Source of the DNA: Prolixibacteraceae bacterium
GTDB taxonomy: Bacteria; Bacteroidota; Bacteroidia; Bacteroidales; Prolixibacteraceae
Length of the DNA: 64,000 nt
NCBI GenBank assembly: GCA_019459485.1
Contig: JAIBEZ010000028.1
Coordinates: 1-64,000, forward strand
Direction: 5' to 3'
Every line of letters begins with the position of its first letter. Within the stretch, counting starts at the first letter, position 1. A program made the position numbers and the translations under genes. Positions 57,785-64,000 of the stretch are shown in pieces. The notes under the pieces were generated by a model. It saw only the letters and a program-made list of their open reading frames with translations, had not been told where the DNA came from and searched no databases.

Positions 57785-58378
57785 TTAACTATCCTTTTCG
57801 TTGTGTGCAATTCGCGCAATTTCTTTGGCAATATCCTCAGGCGAAAGAATAAAATCGATGCACCCGCTTGCTATTGCACTTTCCGGCATGTCAGGCTGTG
57901 CTGCTGTTTCCGGCTTTTGAGCGATGGTAATCCCCCCAACTTCTTTAATACCGCAAAGTGCGTCTGCACCATCGCCATCGAAGCCCGAAACTATTACTGC
58001 GACTAATTTTCCGTCCCAGTTCTCGGTGAGGGAACGCATAAAAACAGTAATCACATCGGGCCATCCCCATGGTTTTGAGATCGGCTTCAAACTAAACTCG
58101 CCATTAAGAACATGCAAATCGCGTTTTTCAGGAATTATAAAAACGTGGTTGGGTAGGATGTCTAATTTCTCTGTGATTAGTTCAACGGGCATATCGGTAT
58201 AACGGGGTAGAATTTCGTGAAGAAATGTGGCCACCTGTCTCAGGTGATTAACGATTACTATTGCAACACCCATGTCGGATGGCAGATTTTTAAGTAGCCG
58301 GGTATAAGCATCAAGGCCTCCGGCCGATCCGCCCACGCATACAATTGGAAAATCTTTTGCAGAGTTCTTGGTTTTCAT
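57785..58378 (-). CDS. Stand-alone CheB methylesterase domain protein
   Basis: FPIVCVGGSAGGLDAYTRLLKNLPSDMGVAIVIVNHL; VIVSGFDGDGADALCGIKEVGG. Confidence 0.85.
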   Translation of the reverse strand: MKTKNSAKDFPIVCVGGSAGGLDAYTRLLKNLPSDMGVAIVIVNHLRQVATFLHEILPRYTDMPVELITEKLDILPNHVFIIPEKRDLHVLNGEFSLKPISKPWGWPDVITVFMRSLTENWDGKLVAVIVSGFDGDGADALCGIKEVGGITIAQKPETAAQPDMPESAIASGCIDFILSPEDIAKEIARIAHNEKDS

Positions 58379-58382
58379 ATAT

Positions 58383-59405
58383 TTATTTTGTTTCCATCCC
58401 GGAATCGTATTCGCCAAGGCGTGCAGCATAGTTGCACCTGGCCCGGTGATAAAGTGCTTTTTGTGCCTCCTGAACATTTGCATCCAGTCCCAGCCATGTT
58501 TCCAAAGCTGGTTGCTGAAGGGCCCGGCCATAGGAAAAGGACAACTCCCAGGGCAATTTTGATTTGAACCGGCTATTCATGGCATTCAACCGCGCTGAGG
58601 CCAGTTCTGCCGATTGTCCACCCGACAAAAAAGTAATCCCGGGAACAGCAGCAGGTACTGATCGCATCAGGCATTTGACGGTAGCATCAGCCACTTCATT
58701 GTTTAATTCCTGTATTGAACAGCTTAAACCGGGGACAACCATATTTGGTTTTAGGATCATGCCTTCAGGCAAAACTCCCTGCAGGTATAGTTGATTGAAA
58801 ACTGTCCGAAGTACTTCTTCTGTAACTTCGAAGCATCGCTCCATGGTATGGTCGCCGTCCATCAAAACCTCGGGCTCTACGATTGGAACAAGGCCAGCCT
58901 CCTGACTTAATGCAGCATAGATGGCAAGTGTTTGCGCATTGGCTTCAATGCCTGCCCTGGTGGGAATGCCATCGCCAATTACAATTACAGCCCGCCATTT
59001 TGCGAAACGTGCGCCCATCTGATAGTATTCTTCCAGACGGTCACGCAATCCGTCGAGACCTTCTGTTATTTTCTCTCCGGGATGTCCTGCCAAATCTTTT
59101 GTCCCGGTGTCAACCTTTATTCCCGGTATAATTCCGGCATTGGTGAGGACATTAATAAATGGAATACCATCTTTGGTTTTTTGGCGAATGGTTTCGTCAA
59201 ATAGTATCGCTCCGCTGATGAAATCACTGAGTCCCGGTGTAGTAACAAGCATCTCCCGATAGGCTCGCCTTGCCTCCTCTGTCTGAGGAATGTTCAATTT
59301 TGCAAATCGTTTGTTGCAGGTTGGAAAACTTTCATCCATCGCCAAAATCCCTTTGTTTTCATCGACCAACAATCTTGCTGTACTGATAAGTTCCTGTTTT
59401 TTCAT
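58383..59405 (-). CDS. Class I fructose-bisphosphate aldolase
   Basis: ENKGILAMDESFPTCNKRFAKLNI; EPEVLMDGDHTMERC; GGQSAELASARLNAMN. Confidence 0.95.
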   Translation of the reverse strand: MKKQELISTARLLVDENKGILAMDESFPTCNKRFAKLNIPQTEEARRAYREMLVTTPGLSDFISGAILFDETIRQKTKDGIPFINVLTNAGIIPGIKVDTGTKDLAGHPGEKITEGLDGLRDRLEEYYQMGARFAKWRAVIVIGDGIPTRAGIEANAQTLAIYAALSQEAGLVPIVEPEVLMDGDHTMERCFEVTEEVLRTVFNQLYLQGVLPEGMILKPNMVVPGLSCSIQELNNEVADATVKCLMRSVPAAVPGITFLSGGQSAELASARLNAMNSRFKSKLPWELSFSYGRALQQPALETWLGLDANVQEAQKALYHRARCNYAARLGEYDSGMETK

Positions 59406-59410
59406 ATACT

Positions 59411-59887
59411 CTATTTTATTGGGATCGTGAACAACGGAACCTGGGTTTGTTTCATAACATCCTCTGTAACGCTTCCAGCCAGGATGTTTTCCAGCCATTT
59501 TTGGGTACGCGATCCCAGAACAATAACATCTGCATTCATTTCTTTGGCAGTCTCCAAAATTGTTTCTGCTATATCTCCTTCATTTACAACTGTGTGAATG
59601 TTCGTGTCGTCTAAATGACGTTTGGTTTTGTCGAGGAAATGTTGGGCTGCATTTCTGAGTCCGTCAACAGTATCCAGTTGAATCTGGGCGGTTTCGATAT
59701 AACCACCTATACCCAAAATGGGGGAGAATTCGGTGGATGCATAATACGTCGGATCTGTTATTACATGCAGCAAAGTAACTTCGGCGCCCATTGATTTGGC
59801 CAGTGAATAACCTTGTTCTGCTACCATTTGAGCCGTTGGGTCATAATCTACGGCAACTAGTACATGTTTGATCTGATTTGTCTTCAT
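59411..59887 (-). CDS. Universal stress protein UspA family
   Basis: HVLVAVDYDPTAQMVAEQGYSLAKSMGAEVTLLHV; DVIVLGSRTQKWLENILAGSVTEDVMKQTQVPLFTI. Confidence 0.9.
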   Translation of the reverse strand: MKTNQIKHVLVAVDYDPTAQMVAEQGYSLAKSMGAEVTLLHVITDPTYYASTEFSPILGIGGYIETAQIQLDTVDGLRNAAQHFLDKTKRHLDDTNIHTVVNEGDIAETILETAKEMNADVIVLGSRTQKWLENILAGSVTEDVMKQTQVPLFTIPIK

Positions 59888-59961
59888 AACGGTTGATTTA
59901 ATTTCAAAATTAATGATGAGTTTTATGAGTACTAAATTATACTGTATTTGAAGGTTGGCTG

Positions 59962-60000
59962 TTACAGAACTCTTAGAAAGAGTTACATGATTCACACATT
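59962..60000 (-). promoter_or_regulatory. Bipartite stress promoter motif, site 11 (uspA)
   Basis: AATGTGTGAATCATGTAACTCTTTCTAAGAGTTCTGTAA, TAATTTAG 22 nt on. Confidence 0.85.
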
Positions 60001-60006
60001 TTTAAA

Positions 60007-60128
60007 GTCAGAAGACGGAAGACGGAAGACGGAAGACCGGAGACGGGAGACCGAAGACGGGAGATGGAAAGTCAGAAGTCAGAAGTCAGAAGTCCGAAGT
60101 AGGAAGCCAGGAGCCAGAAAGCCGGAAG
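60007..60128. repeat. Degenerate heptamer tandem array (GGAAGAC / AGAAGTC type)
   Basis: AGTCAGAAGACGGAAGACGGAAGACGGAAGACCGGAGACGGGAGACCGAAGACGGG...AGTCAGAAGTCAGAAGTCAGAAGTCCGAAG. Confidence 0.9.
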
Positions 60129-60140
60129 CCGAACTATTGA

Positions 60141-60179
60141 AATGTGCGAATGATGTAAGTTATTTTTGGAATTCTGTAA
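60141..60179 (+). promoter_or_regulatory. Bipartite stress promoter motif, site 12
   Basis: AATGTGCGAATGATGTAAGTTATTTTTGGAATTCTGTAA, CATCTTTG 22 nt on. Confidence 0.85.
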
Positions 60180-60216
60180 CGGTTTTGAATTCAGGTTGTA
60201 ACATCTTTGGCACCCT

Positions 60217-61827
60217 ATGAGACGAAATATAATATTAAAAATTTCAATTGGAATCGTTGCTTTTGTGCTATTGTTCATGCTTCTAACAACGTTGTTTATT
60301 GAGCCATGGGCTGCGAAAAAAATTCAGACAGCATTTAATAAAAGTTCGGATAAATATCACCTGGAAATAGGGAAGGTCAATATCTCCATCATAAAATCAG
60401 GAATTGAGCTCGAGGATATTGTCCTGAGCCCGAAACTGCAAAATGACAGCCTGGCTGATTTTAAAGGTGAAATTGCATCTGTAAAACTCATGGGTATCAA
60501 ACTGTTTAAAGTGCTGTTTAAAAATGATATCGATGTAAGGGAAGTCAACATCTTCAACAGCCATTTTGCAGGGGAATTGCCACTTCAGGAGAAGAAACCC
60601 GGGCCTGCGAAACTTTCGCCGTTAAACATCAGTATTGACAGCCTTGTTTTTGACCGGTTGGTCGTGAATGTAAAAGACAGGCTAACTTCACAGGCATATT
60701 CGCTGAATGATGCTGTTTTGAAAGTGTATGATATCCAGGTTGCAAAACAGGATACAATTTCTCCAGAAATAATCAGGCAATTTGATTTCAATGCGCAGAA
60801 ATATGCATCGGTTTCGGCTGACAGCATGTACACCATGACGGCCATTGGCATTGACTATGCTGCCACTTCGAATAGCTTGTCAGTCGATAGCTTTTCAGTT
60901 CACCCGAATTACAGCAATTATGAATTTACAGACAGGGATAAATTTGAAACTGATCGTATTGAAGCCGGTCTCAACCAAATAGTATTTCACGATTTTTCTG
61001 CCATCGATTTTATAAAATCGGGAAGCCTGACAAGTTCATACATCGAAATCGGGAAACTGGAGATGAACATTTTTCGCGATAAGCGCAAGGAATTCAATCA
61101 CGTGAACAAACCTGCATTTCAGGATATGCTTTACAACTATCCGGAAAAGGTCAATATTGATTCAATCGGCATTTTGTTTGGGAACGTAACTTATACAGAA
61201 CACGCGGAAGGCGCAACCGAGCCCGGTGTTATCAGGTTTAATGAATTGAATGCGCTGGTTTTCAATATTACCAACGACACTATTTACAAAACTGAAAAAG
61301 CTTATCTTGGATTTAATGCTGAAGCTCTTTTAATGGGAAAAGCCAAAATGACTGTTCAAATGAAAGGCAGGCTGTTCGACGGTCAGAACACATTTGCAGT
61401 AAATGGTAACCTTTCAGGAATGGAAGTGATGGAACTGAACCCAATGCTGGAGAAAAATGCTTTTATATATGCGACAGCAGGAAGGATATATGCGATGAAT
61501 TTCAGTTTTACCGCGAACAACACCAAGTCATCCGGCCAAATGAACCTGCGTTACGATGGATTAAATGTTGCCGTGAAGAATAAACAAACGGATGATACAA
61601 CCGCCGTAAAAGAACGCGTGATTTCTGTAATTGCCAATATGAAAATAATGAATTCGAACCCGATTCCGGGCGAGGAGTTGAGACAGGGAGTTATTGATTT
61701 TGAAAGGGATCCTGAAAAAAGCTTTTTTAATTATTGCGCCAAATCAATCATTTCGGGTATGAAAAGTAGTGTTCTAAAAACCCCGGAAACACGAAAGGAA
61801 AGCAGGAAACAAAGAAGGGACAAATAG
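60217..61827 (+). CDS. AsmA/DUF748-like membrane-anchored protein
   Basis: N-terminal TM; KYHLEIGKVNISIIKSGIELEDIVLSPKL; AsmA-like repeats. Confidence 0.5.
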   Translation: MRRNIILKISIGIVAFVLLFMLLTTLFIEPWAAKKIQTAFNKSSDKYHLEIGKVNISIIKSGIELEDIVLSPKLQNDSLADFKGEIASVKLMGIKLFKVLFKNDIDVREVNIFNSHFAGELPLQEKKPGPAKLSPLNISIDSLVFDRLVVNVKDRLTSQAYSLNDAVLKVYDIQVAKQDTISPEIIRQFDFNAQKYASVSADSMYTMTAIGIDYAATSNSLSVDSFSVHPNYSNYEFTDRDKFETDRIEAGLNQIVFHDFSAIDFIKSGSLTSSYIEIGKLEMNIFRDKRKEFNHVNKPAFQDMLYNYPEKVNIDSIGILFGNVTYTEHAEGATEPGVIRFNELNALVFNITNDTIYKTEKAYLGFNAEALLMGKAKMTVQMKGRLFDGQNTFAVNGNLSGMEVMELNPMLEKNAFIYATAGRIYAMNFSFTANNTKSSGQMNLRYDGLNVAVKNKQTDDTTAVKERVISVIANMKIMNSNPIPGEELRQGVIDFERDPEKSFFNYCAKSIISGMKSSVLKTPETRKESRKQRRDK

Positions 61828-61832
61828 AGGAA

Positions 61833-61881
61833 GAACTTTCCCAAAGTTTTTTTCAAGTTTAAATAAACTTTGGGAAAGTTC
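61833..61881. terminator. Terminator-like hairpin between convergent genes
   Basis: AACTTTCCCAAAGTTT...AAACTTTGGGAAAGTT. Confidence 0.7.
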
Positions 61882-61893
61882 TAACACACAACA

Positions 61894-62013
61894 CTAACTA
61901 CACTGCCCAAGTATAAGCCAGATAATTACAAAAACTACAATGGTACCGAAACAGCCTCCGCCTAATTTGGAAGCTCCGTAACCTGAAATTAATCCTCTGA
62001 ATAAATTGTTCAT
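61894..62013 (-). CDS. Small membrane protein, 39 aa (missed by the ORF track)
   Basis: MNNLFRGLISGYGASKLGGGCFGTIVVFVIIWLILGQCS*. Confidence 0.65.
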   Translation of the reverse strand: MNNLFRGLISGYGASKLGGGCFGTIVVFVIIWLILGQCS

Positions 62014-62047
62014 TTTATTTTGTTTTAAGGTTTGATACTAAAACTGA

Positions 62048-62950
62048 TTAATTGCGTTTGCTTTGAATCTCTTTTCTGGCAACTTCGTTTGGCGCTATTT
62101 TCCCGTAATACTCATCGGCATAGGCGCGTGTAAATTCGGCGCCGTAAAAAACGATCATGGAAGAGTATGAAACCCAAAGCATGATTAAAATAACTGAACC
62201 TGCCGTGCCGTATCCAATACCTGGGTTTACTTTTCCGAAATACAAACCCAGTGCAAGTTTCCCAATATCGAACAGAAGTGCAGTAACCAGAGAGCCAATC
62301 CACACATGCCTCCATTTTATTTTTGCATCGGGTAAAAATTTAAACATCAATGCAAACAGTACCGCGAGTATGACCAATGATAGAACGAAATTTACCACTT
62401 GTAAAACTACCAGCAGTGATTCGGAAAAATTACCTGATATCCAGTTGCCAAATGCCGCAAGCAATGCCGAAATTAAAAGTGAAATTATAAGCAAAAATGC
62501 AATGGAAACAATCAGCCCGAATGAAAACAAGCGGATCCGGATCAGAAGCCAGATGCCTGATTTTGTTTCATCGGTCTTTACTTCCCAAATGGTATTCAAT
62601 GATTTCTGAAACTGTGCAAACACGCCGGTTGCGCCAATAATTATTGTTGCAATGCCGATGATGGTTGCCCAAAAAGAATTTTTCATTTTACTTGCCTCCA
62701 CAATCATTTTCTGAATTTGTTCAGCAGTATCGGCTCCCATCGTAGAAGAGAATTCTGCTGCCACATGATTGTTTACGGCATCGCGTCCGAAGAAATATCC
62801 GGCAAGGGTCAGAATTACCACGAGCAATCCGGGCAATGAAAAAATTGCATAATAAGCAATAACAGCGCTTTCGCGAAACGGATCTTTTACCCACCATCCA
62901 TTGAATGCTTTTTTCAGAACTGTAAAAATCTTCTTAAATCGTAGTTTCAT
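62048..62950 (-). CDS. YihY/virulence factor BrkB family membrane protein
   Basis: WWVKDPFRESAVIAYYAIFSLPGLLVVILTLAGYFFG; GATGVFAQFQKSLNTIWEVK. Confidence 0.9.
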   Translation of the reverse strand: MKLRFKKIFTVLKKAFNGWWVKDPFRESAVIAYYAIFSLPGLLVVILTLAGYFFGRDAVNNHVAAEFSSTMGADTAEQIQKMIVEASKMKNSFWATIIGIATIIIGATGVFAQFQKSLNTIWEVKTDETKSGIWLLIRIRLFSFGLIVSIAFLLIISLLISALLAAFGNWISGNFSESLLVVLQVVNFVLSLVILAVLFALMFKFLPDAKIKWRHVWIGSLVTALLFDIGKLALGLYFGKVNPGIGYGTAGSVILIMLWVSYSSMIVFYGAEFTRAYADEYYGKIAPNEVARKEIQSKRN

Positions 62951-63000
62951 CACTTTCTTTTCGCTAACCAATCAGACTGTCGGGCAGGCTGAATCTGTTA

Positions 63001-63801
63001 TTATTTCTTTCCGGTGTAATATTTCAAAGCTTCAGGCATAAACTGATTTAGCTTTCTCATTCTTGTATCATCAGACGGGTGAGTACTCAAAAATTCGGGT
63101 TGTTTTGCTCCGCCTGCCGCCGACATACGTTGCCAGAAAGGAATGGCTTCACGGGGATCGTATCCGGCCATCGCGGCGAATATCAACCCAAACTGGTCAG
63201 CCTCGGTTTCCTGCTGGCGTGACCATGGCAACATGGCTCCAACCTGACTTCCAATACCGTATGAGGTCATAAATAAATCTCTGGTCTGCTGAGGTTTTTG
63301 CGACAAAGCGACTTCCAAAGCGGTTCCACCCAATTGCTGAACCATCGCTCTGCTCATTCTTTCGCTGCCATGTTTGGCAATGGCGTGGGCAATTTCATGC
63401 CCCATAACAATGGCAAGCGCAGTTTCGGTTTGGGTTACTGGCAACAGACCTGTGTAAACCACTACTTTTCCACCAGGCATACACCAGGCATTAACGTCTT
63501 TACTGTCAACTGTATTGAATTCCCATTTATAACCTTCCAGCACTGCTCCCTGGCCTTTGGCGGTATAATATTTTGTAATTGCATTTGCAATGCGCCCACC
63601 AACCCGGTCAACCATTGCAGCACTGCTGTTGCTGTTGCTTAAAGTCTTGTTTTCCGTCAAAAATGCATTGTACTGGGCTAAGGCCATAACCTGTAATTCT
63701 GATTCCTGTACCAGGCTCAGCTGGTTACGACCTGTTACAAGATTCATCGCGCAACCTCCTAAAAGACCGGCGATTAGAATTAGAAATAGAATGTTTTTCA
63801 T
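63001..63801 (-). CDS. M48 family metallopeptidase lipoprotein (LoiP/YcaL-like)
   Basis: GLLGGCAMNLVTGRNQLSLV; ALAIVMGHEIAHAIAKHGSERMSRA; QQETEADQFGLIFAAMAGYDPR. Confidence 0.95.
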   Translation of the reverse strand: MKNILFLILIAGLLGGCAMNLVTGRNQLSLVQESELQVMALAQYNAFLTENKTLSNSNSSAAMVDRVGGRIANAITKYYTAKGQGAVLEGYKWEFNTVDSKDVNAWCMPGGKVVVYTGLLPVTQTETALAIVMGHEIAHAIAKHGSERMSRAMVQQLGGTALEVALSQKPQQTRDLFMTSYGIGSQVGAMLPWSRQQETEADQFGLIFAAMAGYDPREAIPFWQRMSAAGGAKQPEFLSTHPSDDTRMRKLNQFMPEALKYYTGKK

Positions 63802-63874
63802 TGGGCATTGTTTTAGTTAATTATTAATAAACTGATTGACAGGTCAAAGTTAAAAACTGCCGTCGAAATAAGAA

Positions 63875-63913
63875 TTACACAACTTTTTATTTTAATTACA
63901 ACATTCACACATT
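63875..63913 (-). promoter_or_regulatory. Bipartite stress promoter motif, site 13 (M48 peptidase)
   Basis: AATGTGTGAATGTTGTAATTAAAATAAAAAGTTGTGTAA, TAACTTTG 22 nt on. Confidence 0.85.
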
Positions 63914-64000
63914 GATTGTTCAAATTAATGCTATTCGATCATCATTGGGTTAACTAAATTTTCATAATCAATAAGCTTGAGGTGTATTTTTCCAACAATG

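Noticed and set aside
60007-60128. Possible CRISPR array
   Set aside because: Units are ~7 bp and degenerate with no spacers; a simple tandem repeat.

Overview
64-kb window of a Bacteroidota (Bacteroidales/Marinilabiliales-like) genome. All annotation was read by eye from the sequence and the ORF track; no searches were run. (1) ~0-9.7 kb is a minus-strand multiheme cytochrome c cluster: CcsBA maturation protein, heptaheme NapC/NirT (ImcH-like) protein, membrane cytochrome b, second heptaheme, monoheme c paralogs, predicted outer-membrane beta-barrel, heme lipoproteins and a Crp/Fnr regulator. A perfect FNR-type palindrome lies upstream. It looks like a candidate quinone-to-outer-membrane electron conduit. 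(2) ~10-15.7 kb is a sugar catabolism gene set invaded by short palindromic repeats, one of them inside a coding region. (3) ~16-29 kb is mixed and accessory: a RAYT/Y1 transposase with its repeat array and an internally deleted derivative, an HNH endonuclease, HigBA and ParDE toxin-antitoxin pairs, and a P-type ATPase interrupted by an in-frame TAA TAA. (4) ~28-64 kb is a stress-gene island (baeRF-like proteins, large catalase, ferritin, di-heme peroxidase-like protein, Usp, CsbD, YtxH, lmo0937-like, CheB, FBA class I, YihY, M48 peptidase). I count 13 copies of a previously unfamiliar bipartite promoter motif there, AATGTGTGAATGATGTAA-N16-TGTAA, followed 21-22 nt later by a TAnnTTTG-like -7 element. 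The half-site period is exactly 21 bp in 13/13 copies, and every copy points toward a downstream gene or gene remnant. This looks like an undescribed general stress regulon and is the main discovery candidate. The window also holds a five-copy dispersed ~150-bp hairpin repeat (one copy with a nested second repeat) and a cluster of gene fossils at 46.4-47.6 kb.
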